Below, piece after piece: positions 24,804 through 32,972 of a DNA stretch of 64,000 bases. Each line of letters opens with the position of its first letter. Within the stretch, counting starts at the first letter, position 1. The position numbers and the translations under genes are program-made. The notes beneath the pieces were generated by a model that worked only from the letters and a program-made list of their open reading frames with translations, did no database searches and had not been told where the DNA came from. The stretch is from NCBI RefSeq assembly GCF_003234965.1, contig NZ_QKVK01000001.1:558001-622000 (forward strand), in the 5' to 3' direction. This stretch comes from Aestuariivirga litoralis (GTDB lineage: Bacteria; Pseudomonadota; Alphaproteobacteria; Rhizobiales; Aestuariivirgaceae).

Positions 24804-24832
24804 ATTCCAGAACCTGCGGCCCGGCGACCAGT

Positions 24833-25813
24833 CTAGGCACGCCCCGGCGCTTGCGCCAGTTCCGCGGCATTGACCACCAGTGCCGGGTCCAGCCTGCCGG
24901 CAAAATGATCGAGCACGTTCTGGACCGAGGCCACCGCCATGCGGGCCGCGCACTCCGCCGTGAGGCCCGCGGCATGGGGGCTGAGCAGCACGCGCTCGTT
25001 GGCCAGCAGCGGGTCGTCGGCCGGGGGCGGCTCGGTCTTGAACACGTCGAGGCCGGCCCCCGCGAGGCGGCCCTCGCGCAGCGCCCGGTCCAGCGCCGCC
25101 TCATCGACCAGCCCGCCGCGCGCCGCATTGACGAGGATGGCGCCGGGCTTCATCGCGCCGATCTCCTCCTCCCACATCACCGCACCCGCGGTGGTGCCCG
25201 GCATGTGGAGCGAGACATAGTCGGCACTGCCCAGCGCCTTCACCAGGTCGGGCTCGGGGCGCACGCCGTGCTTGGCCATCACCTCGGGCTTGACGAAGGG
25301 GTCATAGGCCGCAACCGCCATGCCGAAGGCATTGGCGAGCTGCGCGACACGCCGGCCGATGCGGCCGAAGCCGACGAGCAGCAGCGTCTTGCCGTCGAGT
25401 TCCACCGTCTCGAAACGGTTCCTGACGTTCCATTGGCCGCGGCGGATCGCGGCATCGTGCTGGGCCGCCTTGCGCGCCGTGGCGAGCATCAGCATCAGCG
25501 TGTGCTCGGCGACGGCACGCGAATTGACGTCGCCGACGATTGCCAGCGGAATGCCGCGCGCGGAGAGCGCCTTCACGTCCACCGCGTCATAGCCCACGCC
25601 GTGGCGCGACACGATCTTGAGGTTCGGCGCTGCGGCGACCACCTCTGCCGTCATCGGCTGGGTCCGGAGGATCACAGCGTCCGCCGTGCCCACATGCGGC
25701 AGGTAGGACTCGAGCGAGATCTCGTCGACCAGCGTGAAGCTCATGTCCTTCGCGGCCTTGAGCCGCTCGAGGCCCGCAGCGTGCAGCTTTCCGGCAACGA
25801 GGATGTGGGCCAT
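24833..25813 (-). CDS. D-isomer-specific 2-hydroxyacid dehydrogenase
   Basis: NAD(P)-dependent dehydrogenase of 326 residues, phosphoglycerate dehydrogenase-like. Starts MAHILVAGKLH; the nucleotide-binding motif is LVGFGRIGRRVAQ, the catalytic Arg is in NAARGGLVDE, a Glu follows in DVFKTEPP, and the catalytic His is in LLSPHAAGLT. It begins one base after the stop of the HpaI-type aldolase gene, so the two form a unit just upstream of iolD. It may reduce or oxidise a 2-keto acid made by the aldolase; the substrate is not determined. Confidence 0.88.
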   Translation of the reverse strand: MAHILVAGKLHAAGLERLKAAKDMSFTLVDEISLESYLPHVGTADAVILRTQPMTAEVVAAAPNLKIVSRHGVGYDAVDVKALSARGIPLAIVGDVNSRAVAEHTLMLMLATARKAAQHDAAIRRGQWNVRNRFETVELDGKTLLLVGFGRIGRRVAQLANAFGMAVAAYDPFVKPEVMAKHGVRPEPDLVKALGSADYVSLHMPGTTAGAVMWEEEIGAMKPGAILVNAARGGLVDEAALDRALREGRLAGAGLDVFKTEPPPADDPLLANERVLLSPHAAGLTAECAARMAVASVQNVLDHFAGRLDPALVVNAAELAQAPGRA

Positions 25814-25814
25814 C

Positions 25815-26633
25815 TCAATACCCCGCGTTCTTCGGTGCCGCGGCCTCGGCCACCTGTTCGCCGATGAGCTTGCGGGCCTGGTCGACGCTCGCCTTCGCCG
25901 CACCCGCCAGCAGGCGCACGTCGTTGAGCAGCGTCACCATGTCGAAGCCCCAGCCGATGGCGCGCGCCGCATAGGCCGAGTTGCCGCAATGGATGGCCGC
26001 CTTGATACCCGCCTCATGGGCGCGGGCGAGGATTTCCCTGATGGCCTCGATCATCTCCGGCTCCTCGCGGTCGAAGCCCGTGGGATACTTGCGGCCGGTG
26101 AGGCCGAGCGTGAGGTCGGCGGGGCCGATATAGACGCCGTCGAGGCCGGGTGTCGCCACGATGTCCTTCAGGTTCTTCATGCCGTCCGCCGTCTCGATCA
26201 TGGCGAGTGCGATCACCTGGCTATCGGCCCACTTGCCGTAATCCGCACCATGCGCGAAGACCGCGCGGGTGGGGCCCATGCTGCGCTGGCCATGCGGCGG
26301 ATAGCGCAGGCAGGAGACGAACTGTTCGCTTTCCGCGCGGCTGTTGATCATCGGGCAGATGATGCCGAGTGCCCCGGCGTCCAGCGCCTTCATGATGTCG
26401 CCCGGCGCATTCCACGGGACGCGCACCAAGGGCGTGACGGGGGAGGCCTTCATCGCCTGCAGCATGGGGGCCAGGGCCTCGTAACCGAGGAAGCCGTGCT
26501 GCTGGTCGATGGTGAGCGAGTCATAGCCCTGCGCAGCAAGGATTTCGGTGGTGAAGGCATTGCCGATCGACAGCCAGCCGTTGAGCACCGGCTTGCCCTC
26601 GGCCCACAGGCGGCGGACGTTGTTCTGGGTCAT
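25815..26633 (-). CDS. HpcH/HpaI-family aldolase
   Basis: Class II metal-dependent aldolase of 272 residues that cleaves 4-hydroxy-2-oxo acids to pyruvate plus an aldehyde. Signatures: the N-terminal LNGWLSIGNAFTTEILA, metal/pyruvate site residues in AMIETADGMKNL, and GVYIGPADLTLGLT. The ATG at 26633 has AGGGAGA upstream; the open frame extends further without homology. Together with the downstream 2-hydroxyacid dehydrogenase and the iol genes it suggests sugar-acid breakdown. It is divergent from the flavin reductase gene. Confidence 0.88.
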   Translation of the reverse strand: MTQNNVRRLWAEGKPVLNGWLSIGNAFTTEILAAQGYDSLTIDQQHGFLGYEALAPMLQAMKASPVTPLVRVPWNAPGDIMKALDAGALGIICPMINSRAESEQFVSCLRYPPHGQRSMGPTRAVFAHGADYGKWADSQVIALAMIETADGMKNLKDIVATPGLDGVYIGPADLTLGLTGRKYPTGFDREEPEMIEAIREILARAHEAGIKAAIHCGNSAYAARAIGWGFDMVTLLNDVRLLAGAAKASVDQARKLIGEQVAEAAAPKNAGY

Positions 26634-26778
26634 CTTGGTTTCTCCCTGGCCTCCTTGATTGGCCAGCATCGGGCCGCCGTCAAGTGACCGAGCACCGATG
26701 CCGGAGCATGGCTGGACGGGCTGGAATTGCCGGGCGGGATGGCGTAACCAGCCTCCTCGCACAGGCGGCGGAGGAATG

Positions 26779-27999
26779 ATGTCGGAAAGAGGCATGGTGA
26801 TCGTCGGGGGTGGCATGGCGGGGGCACGCGCCATCGTGAGCCTGCGGGCCAATGGCTATGAGGGCCCCATCACGCTGGTCAGCGAGGAAACGCTGCTGCC
26901 CTATGACCGGCCACCCCTCTCCAAGGCCATGCTGCTGGAGGAGAAGGAGCCGCAGCCGGTGCACCTTCTGGATGACGGCATGATCGCCTCGCTCGGCGCC
27001 ATCTTTGTGCGCGGCGTGAAGGCCGTGGGGCTCGACCGCAAGGCGAAGGCGCTGGTACTGGAGGACGGCCGCGCCATTTCCTACGACAAGCTGCTGATTG
27101 CCACCGGCGCCAAGCCGCGCCGCCTGTCCATCGAAGGCGGCGAACTCGCCTATACGCTGCGCGACTTCGCCGACGGCGACCACCTGCGCCACCGCCTGCG
27201 CCAGAGCAGGTCGGCCGCCATCATCGGCGGCGGCTTCATCGGCCTCGAGGTGGCTTCGAGCGCGCGTAAGCTCGGCCTCGACGTGACGCTCGTCGAGGCG
27301 CAACCCCGCATCCTGATGCGCGGCGTGCCCGAAGAAATTGCCAGGGTGGTGCATGCGCGCCATGTCGAGGCGGGCGTCACCATGCAGGTGGGCACTGCCT
27401 TGAAGGCGGTGGAGACCGATGGCGTGCGGCTGGCGGATGACCGCAAGGTCACGGCCGAGATCGTGGTGGCGGGCATCGGTGCGGCACCTGAGATTTCCCT
27501 CGCGCAGGGCGCCGGGCTTGCCATCGACAATGGCATCGCCTGCGATGCGAGGCTGCAGACCAGCGACCCCGACATCTATGCCGCAGGCGACTGCTGCTCC
27601 TTCCCGCACGGGCTCTTCGGCAACAAGCGCATGCGCCTCGAGGCCTGGCGCAATGCCACCGACCAGGCCAATGTCGCGTCCGAGAACATGCTGGGCGGAT
27701 CGAAGCCTTATATGGCCGTGCCGTGGTTCTGGTCCGACCAGTATGACCTGTCGCTGCAGATCGCCGGCAACCCGGCGGACGGGCCGGAGATCGTGAAGCG
27801 CCAGACGGGCGAGCAGTCCTTCGTGATGTTCCACCGCGACCATGAGGGCCGCCTCGTCGGCGCTTCCGGCATCGGGCCGGGCAATTCCATCGCGCGTGAC
27901 GTGAAGCTGGCCGAGATGCTGATCGGCAAGCGCGCGGCCCCTTCGGCCGAACAGCTGGCCGATCCTTCCGTCCAACTCAAAGTGCTTCTCAAGGGCTGA
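26779..27999 (+). CDS. FAD-dependent pyridine nucleotide-disulfide oxidoreductase, ferredoxin reductase type
   Basis: A 406-residue flavoprotein like rubredoxin/ferredoxin reductases of oxygenase systems. FAD motif VIVGGGMAGARA, the YDRPPLSKAML segment typical of this group, NAD motif AAIIGGGFIGLEVA and the second FAD motif DIYAAGDCCSF are present, followed by a reductase C-terminal domain with VPWFWSDQYDLSLQ. Two adjacent ATG codons occur at 26776 and 26779; the second has better spacing from GGAGG. No ferredoxin or oxygenase gene is adjacent, so the electron acceptor is unknown. It ends 2 bases before the threonine aldolase start. Confidence 0.87.
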   Translation: MSERGMVIVGGGMAGARAIVSLRANGYEGPITLVSEETLLPYDRPPLSKAMLLEEKEPQPVHLLDDGMIASLGAIFVRGVKAVGLDRKAKALVLEDGRAISYDKLLIATGAKPRRLSIEGGELAYTLRDFADGDHLRHRLRQSRSAAIIGGGFIGLEVASSARKLGLDVTLVEAQPRILMRGVPEEIARVVHARHVEAGVTMQVGTALKAVETDGVRLADDRKVTAEIVVAGIGAAPEISLAQGAGLAIDNGIACDARLQTSDPDIYAAGDCCSFPHGLFGNKRMRLEAWRNATDQANVASENMLGGSKPYMAVPWFWSDQYDLSLQIAGNPADGPEIVKRQTGEQSFVMFHRDHEGRLVGASGIGPGNSIARDVKLAEMLIGKRAAPSAEQLADPSVQLKVLLKG

Positions 28000-28001
28000 C
28001 A

Positions 28002-29051
28002 ATGAATTTCGCATCCGACAATGTCTATGGCGTGCACCCGAAGATTCTCGCTGCGCTGGCAGACGTGAATGGCGGCACGGCGCCCTCCTATGGCGGCGAC
28101 GACCAGACGAAGCGCGCCGAGGAGATGCTGAAGGAGATCTTCGGCTGCGAACTGCGCGCCTTCCTCGTCACCAGCGGCACGGCGGCGAACGGCCTTGCGC
28201 TGTCGACCATCACGCCGGGCTTCGGCGCCATCTTCTGCAATGCGGAGGCCCACATCGCGGTCGACGAGTGCAACTCGCCGGAATTCTTCACCGGCGGCGC
28301 CAAGATCATCGGTCTCAACGGCCCCGGCGGCAAGATCACGCCGCGCCAAGTGGAGAAGGCGCTGAAGGGCTTCATCCGCGGCGAACATGACCCCAAGCCG
28401 AAGGGTGTCTCGCTCACCAATGCAACGGAACTCGGCACGGTCTATTCGCCGTCGGAGGTCAAGGCCTTCTCCGACCTGATCCGCCCGCGCGGCATGAAGC
28501 TGCACATGGATGGCGCGCGCTTCGCCAATGCGGTGGCAGGCCTGGGCTGCACGCCCGCCGAGCTCACCTGGAAATCCGGCGTCGACGTCCTGTCCTTCGG
28601 CGCCACCAAGAACGGCGCGATGATGCTGGAGGCCGTCGTGTTCTTCGACCTCGGGCTCGCCGAGGACTTCGCCTATCGCCGCATGCGCGGCGGGCAGCTG
28701 CTCTCCAAGAGCCGCTATCTGGGTGCCCAGATGATCGCCTATCTCGAGGATGGCCTGTGGCTGGAGAACGCCAGGCGCGCCAACGCGCTGGCGCAGAGGC
28801 TGGCAAAGGGCCTCACTGCGGGCGGCAAGGTGCGCATCCCCAACCCGGTTGAGGCCAACGAGGTTTTCGCGGTGATGCCGAAGACCATGTTCGACCGCCT
28901 GCAGGCCAGCGGTGCCAAGTTCTACGACTGGATGCCGGACAGCCTCGGCGACGCGATCAGGCCGGACGAGATCTTCGCGCGATTCGTTCTCTCCTTCGCG
29001 ACGCCGGAGGAGGAGGTCGGGGCCTTCGCCAGGCTGGTGGCGGAGGGATAG
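28002..29051 (+). CDS. Low-specificity L-threonine aldolase
   Basis: PLP enzyme of 349 residues cleaving threonine or allo-threonine to glycine and acetaldehyde, LtaE/GLY1-like. The N-terminal FASDNVYGVHPKILAAL, His84 in AEAHIAVDE that stacks on PLP, and the Schiff-base lysine Lys203 in LSFGATKNGAMM are typical. The ATG follows the previous stop after 2 bases, so it is probably co-transcribed with the flavin reductase. Related beta-eliminating lyases share this fold. Confidence 0.9.
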   Translation: MNFASDNVYGVHPKILAALADVNGGTAPSYGGDDQTKRAEEMLKEIFGCELRAFLVTSGTAANGLALSTITPGFGAIFCNAEAHIAVDECNSPEFFTGGAKIIGLNGPGGKITPRQVEKALKGFIRGEHDPKPKGVSLTNATELGTVYSPSEVKAFSDLIRPRGMKLHMDGARFANAVAGLGCTPAELTWKSGVDVLSFGATKNGAMMLEAVVFFDLGLAEDFAYRRMRGGQLLSKSRYLGAQMIAYLEDGLWLENARRANALAQRLAKGLTAGGKVRIPNPVEANEVFAVMPKTMFDRLQASGAKFYDWMPDSLGDAIRPDEIFARFVLSFATPEEEVGAFARLVAEG

Positions 29052-29246
29052 CGGCCCCTCCTCGCCTCCCTCCGCGGCGCTAGACTTTCGGGTGCATGCG
29101 GCGCGACGGATCAACTTCTCTGGGAAAATGAGCTCACTTATTCGTTGATGACGCAACGTCAGTATTGATCTGGCGCAATTCACTGCATGTTCAGTCAAGT
29201 AAGATGGACAGCATTGAAATTGACAGCCAGATACGTGGCGAAACCG

Positions 29247-29474
29247 ATGACCGACAAGACGACGCCCCCGTGCCTCCAGGCCCTTGACCTTGGCGACGTG
29301 GCAAGGATCGTCCAGGCGGTGTTTCCCGACTACTCCCTGTGCGAGTGCGCCCGCATGGTGGCCGTGCTTGTGCCGACGACCGGCTGTGTGTGTTCCCTGT
29401 GCGCGCCGGGAATCTATCCAGATTGCGTGCGCGACATCATCGCCCCGCCTGGCGACGCGGCCAGCGCCGCCTGA
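29247..29474 (+). CDS. Hypothetical small Cys-rich protein
   Basis: A 75-residue frame starting MTDKTTPPCLQALDLGDVARIV and rich in cysteine: CLQ early, then CECARM and CVCSLCAPGIYPDC. The cysteine spacing could bind a metal, but no known family is recognised. The ribosome site before 29247 is poor; an in-frame ATG at 29187 would add 20 residues. The preceding intergenic stretch is more AT-rich than average, as expected for a promoter. Coding status is uncertain. Confidence 0.4.
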   Translation: MTDKTTPPCLQALDLGDVARIVQAVFPDYSLCECARMVAVLVPTTGCVCSLCAPGIYPDCVRDIIAPPGDAASAA

Positions 29475-29483
29475 CACGCAAAA

Positions 29484-29505
29484 GGCGCCCCCTTGCGGGA
29501 GCGCC
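29484..29505. terminator. Hairpin between convergent genes
   Basis: GGCGC-C-CCC, loop TTGC, GGG-A-GCGCC forms an 8-bp stem with one mismatch. It lies between the Cys-rich frame and the Hsp20 gene. No T-run is seen, so it is tentative. Confidence 0.4.
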
Positions 29506-29532
29506 CCTCGTTCACGTCACGCGGACGATCGT

Positions 29533-29985
29533 TCAGGCAGCCTTGCGGGCCTCGATGACCTTGGGGCTCTCGACACCGTTCACCGGGATGGTGCGCGGCT
29601 TCAGAGCTTCCGGCACCTCGCGCTTCAGCGCGACGTGGAGCAGGCCGTTCTCCATGCCGGCAGACTGCACATGCATGTGGTCGGCAAGCTGGAAGCGGCG
29701 CTCGAAGGCGCGCGACGCGATGCCCTGGTGGAGGAACTCGCCGGTCTGCTCCGGCTTGTCGGTCTTCTTGGCCGAAACGGTGAGGGCGCTGCCCTTCACT
29801 TCCACCGTGATGTCTTCCGGCGCGAAGCCGGCCACCGCCATGGTGATGCGGTAGTCGTCATCCGAGAGCTTCTCGATGTTGTAGGGCGGATAGCTGGGCG
29901 CGTCGAAGGCCTGGGCCTCGTTCAGCATGCGGGCGAGACGGTCATAGCCGACGGTCGAACGATAGAGGGGGGTGAGATCGAACAT
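29533..29985 (-). CDS. Small heat shock protein, Hsp20/IbpA family
   Basis: Cytoplasmic holdase chaperone of 150 residues that binds unfolding proteins. It starts MFDLTPLYRSTVGYDRL, has the IbpA-like YPPYNIEKLSDDDYRITMAVAGF, the alpha-crystallin core about 38-125, with the family RRFQLADHM and GLLHVALKRE. AAGGAGA lies 5-6 bases upstream of the ATG at 29985, but that site is buried in a hairpin of the structured leader (see the thermometer entry). This fits heat control at the level of translation, as is usual for Hsp20 genes in Rhizobiales. Confidence 0.92.
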   Translation of the reverse strand: MFDLTPLYRSTVGYDRLARMLNEAQAFDAPSYPPYNIEKLSDDDYRITMAVAGFAPEDITVEVKGSALTVSAKKTDKPEQTGEFLHQGIASRAFERRFQLADHMHVQSAGMENGLLHVALKREVPEALKPRTIPVNGVESPKVIEARKAA

Positions 29986-30070
29986 GGTCACATTCTCCTT
30001 GAGCAATGTCACAGATGGTGCCCGCCATTGGCCGGGCTGGTTTGCTTCACAGGCCCCGGATGGGCGCCTG
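29986..30070 (-). promoter_or_regulatory. ROSE-type RNA thermometer in the hsp20 leader
   Basis: The 5' leader read on the minus strand folds into three consecutive stem-loops: 30070-30050 (CAGGC with one mismatch to GCCTG), 30037-30020 (GCCCG..CC to GGCGGGC, loop AAT) and 30008-29991 (CATT to AATG). The last encloses TTGCT facing AGGAG, the Shine-Dalgarno sequence, just before the ATG. A TTGCT strand opposite the SD with a G-G mismatch is the hallmark of ROSE elements, which melt at heat-shock temperature. Confidence 0.65.
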
Positions 30071-30226
30071 CACTGCGAGAGATAGGAAGCCCCGCCCCTG
30101 TTTCAAGCCCCCGGGCCCCGAAGCTGAACGGTGGATGAACGGCTGGTTCGGGTTGGGTTCAATCTCGCCCGGCTAGTGTGCTGCCAACGATGACCGATGA
30201 GCGGCATCGCGTTGAGGAGCACCACC

Positions 30227-30664
30227 ATGAAGGCCCTTTCGATCAAGACCCTGTTCGCCGCCGGTGCGCTTGCCGCAGCCCTGGCCGTCATTCCCGGTAC
30301 CGAGGCACACGCCGATGTTGATGTCGGCCTCGCCATCTATCCGCCGGTCGCACCGCTCCATGTGGGCGGCTATGGCGGGGGCTATGGCGATGGCTATGAC
30401 GGCGGTTATGAAGGCGGCTATAACGGTGGCTATAGCGGTGGCTATTACGGCGGCTGGAACCGCCCGCCGGCGCCGCCTGCCTATGGCGGCTGGGTGAGCT
30501 GCCGCGACGGCCGCCGCATTCTGTGGCGCTCGGGCTACCGCAATGTGGAGGTGGAGAGCTGCCGCCGCGGCTTCTATCGCTACACCGCCTGGCGCAACGG
30601 CAAGCAGTACCTGATGGCGGTCGACCGCGGGGGCGACGTGAGCCGCCTGCGCCGGATCTACTGA
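30227..30664 (+). CDS. Secreted Gly/Tyr-repeat protein with C-terminal Cys-pair domain
   Basis: A 145-residue exported protein. Signal peptide about 1-29 (ending EAHAD), then a stretch of GGY repeats at about 47-77, a short Pro-rich linker and a C-terminal domain of about 55 residues with Cys92 and Cys112. The ATG is chosen by GAGGAG upstream. The C-terminal domain aligns with that of the next gene: GYRNVEVESC..G.YRYTAWRNGKQY against GFSSVEASAC.GSLYAFNAKRGGKSF. The domain looks PepSY-like (an antiparallel sheet), but that is tentative. Function unknown. Confidence 0.7.
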   Translation: MKALSIKTLFAAGALAAALAVIPGTEAHADVDVGLAIYPPVAPLHVGGYGGGYGDGYDGGYEGGYNGGYSGGYYGGWNRPPAPPAYGGWVSCRDGRRILWRSGYRNVEVESCRRGFYRYTAWRNGKQYLMAVDRGGDVSRLRRIY

Positions 30665-30830
30665 GCCGGGCCTGCGTTGGGGATGGCGGTGCGCCGCCAT
30701 CCCGCCGCCGCAGAATGGCCATGAAACTTCACCACACAATGTCACCGCCAGCGGTTGCGCAACGCCGCGGCATCTGTTTCACTCAGGACGCGGGCCCGCG
30801 TATCGGCCCCGCGCCGCAAAGGTAAAGTAG

Positions 30831-31424
30831 ATGTTCCGATCTTCGATCATTCGCGGGCTCAGCCTCGCGGCCCTGGGTCTGACGGCCTTCGGACTGATGC
30901 CGGAGAGCGCCATGGCCGGGGGCAACCACGGCGAGCCGCCGCCGGTCTACGAACAGAACTACTCGGGACCGCCGGTCATCCGCCGCATTCCCGGCCTGCG
31001 CATCCTGTTCGGCGACTATGCCTTGACCGAGGAGGAATACGACCAGCTCTACGAAAAGAAGAAGAACAAGAAAAAGAAGCAGATCGACGAGAGCTACTAT
31101 GAGCCCGCGCCGGCCGCCCCGGCCAAGCCGAAGGCGGTGAAGCCCGCGGCCAAGACGGCCGCCCCCGCAACCGCAAAGCCGGCCACGGACCCAGCGCTGC
31201 CGCAGAAGACCGCCAACGCCGCGCCCGCCAAGCCTGCCGCCGGCGGGCCGCTGAGCTGCGAGAAGGCCACCGAGGTGGTGAGCAGCTATGGCTTCTCCAG
31301 CGTCGAGGCCTCGGCCTGCACCGGCAGCCTCTATGCCTTCAATGCCAAGCGCGGCGGCAAGAGCTTCGCCATCAAGCTCAACCCGGCGAGCGGCGAGCTG
31401 ACCGAGGTCAAGAAGCTGCCCTGA
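30831..31424 (+). CDS. Secreted Lys/Pro/Ala-linker protein with C-terminal Cys-pair domain
   Basis: A 197-residue exported protein. Signal peptide about 1-29 (ending ESAMAG), an N-terminal segment of about 50 residues with IRRIPGLRILFGDYALTEEEYDQLYE, a poly-lysine patch (77-83), a long Ala/Pro/Lys linker (about 92-138), then a C-terminal domain with Cys143 and Cys163. The Cys spacing of 20 is identical to that of the previous gene product, and surrounding residues align. I do not know the family. The linker suggests a surface or periplasm-spanning protein. Confidence 0.7.
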   Translation: MFRSSIIRGLSLAALGLTAFGLMPESAMAGGNHGEPPPVYEQNYSGPPVIRRIPGLRILFGDYALTEEEYDQLYEKKKNKKKKQIDESYYEPAPAAPAKPKAVKPAAKTAAPATAKPATDPALPQKTANAAPAKPAAGGPLSCEKATEVVSSYGFSSVEASACTGSLYAFNAKRGGKSFAIKLNPASGELTEVKKLP

Positions 31425-31463
31425 GGCTTGCCCGCAACGGCACGCCACCGCTAATGTGGCGGC

Positions 31464-32390
31464 GTGCAAGCGACCCTCCATCCCACGCCCGAGAACCCGC
31501 TGCCGCCGGGTGCGGAATGCCTCGACCTGACGACGCGCGACAAGCAGCGGCTGCGGGTGATGAAGGCCGTTCCGGACAACCCGCGCGGCACCTTCGTGAT
31601 CCTCGGCGGACGCGGCGACTTCATCGAGCGCTATTTCGAGACGGCGCGCGAGCTGATGGAGCGGGGCTTTGCCGTGGTCTGCCTCGACATGCGCGGCCAG
31701 GGCGGCTCGCAGCGCCCCAGGAGCCAGCCCTACCGCGATCGCACGCGCAGCTTCGGGGGCTTCGACGAGGACGTCCGCGCGTTGATGGAAGGCCTCGTGC
31801 TGACCTCCTGCCCGCCGCCCTATTATGCCCTGGGCCACTCGACCGGTGCCCACGTGCTGCTGCGGCTGCTGCGCGACAGGACGTGGTTTGCCCGCGCCAT
31901 CCTGGTTTCGCCGCTGGTCGAGATCATCTATGGGCCATGGCCCCGGCCGGTGGCCACGCTGCTGGTCAATTTCATGTGGTTCACCGGGCTGGCCGACCGT
32001 TTCCTGCCCGGCGTGCGCAAGGTGCCGATGGGGCGGGCGGATTTTCCGGGAAATCCGCTGACCACCGACCGCCGCCGCTGGGAGCGCGACAGCGCCACGC
32101 TGGAACGGGCCCCCGAGCTCGGTCTTGGCGGCCCGACCTTCGGCTGGCTGGGCGCGGCGCGCAGCTCGATCGCCCGCCTGCGCCGGATGAAGAAGGCCCA
32201 GGCGCCGGTGCTGATCGTGGCGGCGGGTGCCGACCGCGTGGTGGGCAACGAGGGCATCCGCCGGCTGGCACGCAAGGTGCCGGGCGTGGCCCTGACCTTC
32301 ATCCCCGATGCGAAACACGAAATCCTTGGCGAGTGCGACATGATCCGCCGCCAGTTCCTCGCCGCCCTCGACAGCTTCCTGCCGGCCTAG
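31464..32390 (+). CDS. Alpha/beta hydrolase, lysophospholipase L2-like
   Basis: Serine hydrolase of 308 residues (PldB/monoacylglycerol lipase group, Hydrolase_4 type). The nucleophile elbow is Ser126 in LGHSTGAHV; acid and base candidates are Asp in AAGADRVVG and His in PDAKHEIL. The [11 protein letters not shown] segment is typical of the group. It has a GTG start; no in-frame ATG fits. Its TAG stop shares three bases with the stop of the convergent J-domain gene (CTAG at 32387-32390). No signal peptide is seen, so it is probably cytoplasmic or peripheral. Confidence 0.85.
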   Translation: MQATLHPTPENPLPPGAECLDLTTRDKQRLRVMKAVPDNPRGTFVILGGRGDFIERYFETARELMERGFAVVCLDMRGQGGSQRPRSQPYRDRTRSFGGFDEDVRALMEGLVLTSCPPPYYALGHSTGAHVLLRLLRDRTWFARAILVSPLVEIIYGPWPRPVATLLVNFMWFTGLADRFLPGVRKVPMGRADFPGNPLTTDRRRWERDSATLERAPELGLGGPTFGWLGAARSSIARLRRMKKAQAPVLIVAAGADRVVGNEGIRRLARKVPGVALTFIPDAKHEILGECDMIRRQFLAALDSFLPA

Positions 32391-32845
32391 CTGCCGATCT
32401 GCTCGAAGGCAAGGTTGATGCGCACCAGCATGGCGCGCACATAGTCCATCACCTCCCCGGGAAGCTCGAAGGAGGCGATGCGGTCGGGGTGATAGAGCCT
32501 GGCCATGCGGTGATAGGCCTGGCGGATTTCCTCGGGGCTGGCCTCCTTCGACACCTTGAGCACGGCATATGGGTCGAAGCTGGGGGCGCCGGGGTTGCGG
32601 CCGTCGGGGTCCAGCTGGTCCGCCTTCGGCACATTGGCCGAACGCACCGAGCGGATGGTGGCCTTGGAGATGAAGAGCTGCTGGCCGGACGGCGACACCG
32701 CATCGAGGAAGGCATCGCCATTGTTGAGCGCATCCCCCAGCCGGTTGGACAGCGGCAGGCGGATCGACACCGTGACCACCGCGCCGTCGGTCTGGGTGAC
32801 GAAGACGGGCGTGCGGTTGAACTTGTCGTCGCGTCCGGTGAACAT
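32387..32845 (-). CDS. Small J-domain protein
   Basis: A 152-residue protein with a C-terminal J domain (about 89-150): [31 protein letters not shown], with the HPD motif at 119-121. The N-terminal 70 residues contain a beta-rich region ([22 protein letters not shown]) of unknown function. J domains stimulate DnaK ATPase, so it likely directs Hsp70 to a particular client. The ATG at 32845 has GGGGA upstream. It is divergent from typA, with 127 bases between them. Confidence 0.85.
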   Translation of the reverse strand: MFTGRDDKFNRTPVFVTQTDGAVVTVSIRLPLSNRLGDALNNGDAFLDAVSPSGQQLFISKATIRSVRSANVPKADQLDPDGRNPGAPSFDPYAVLKVSKEASPEEIRQAYHRMARLYHPDRIASFELPGEVMDYVRAMLVRINLAFEQIGS

Positions 32846-32972
32846 TGCGATTCCCCTGGAAGTTGAATACATCGCCAGCGGTGAACCAACCGTTAAATTG
32901 CCTTTCGATGCTGCGCATGCTAAGCGCGCCGCAACCTCCCATTTCCACGCATGCAGAAAGTCAGTGCGCCTC

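Noticed and set aside
22582-24873. A 763-codon open frame on the plus strand across iolD and iolE
   Set aside because: It is antisense to two clearly homologous inositol genes; long opposite-strand frames are expected in DNA this rich in G+C, and its translation is low-complexity Arg/His/Asp-rich.
30360-30460. Tandem GGCTATGGC-like repeats, considered as a CRISPR or noncoding repeat
   Set aside because: They encode the GGY repeats of a secreted protein and keep the reading frame; there are no spacers.
30783-32948. A 721-codon minus-strand frame through the hydrolase and secreted-protein genes
   Set aside because: Antisense shadow of genes with good family matches; composition is typical of GC-driven spurious frames.
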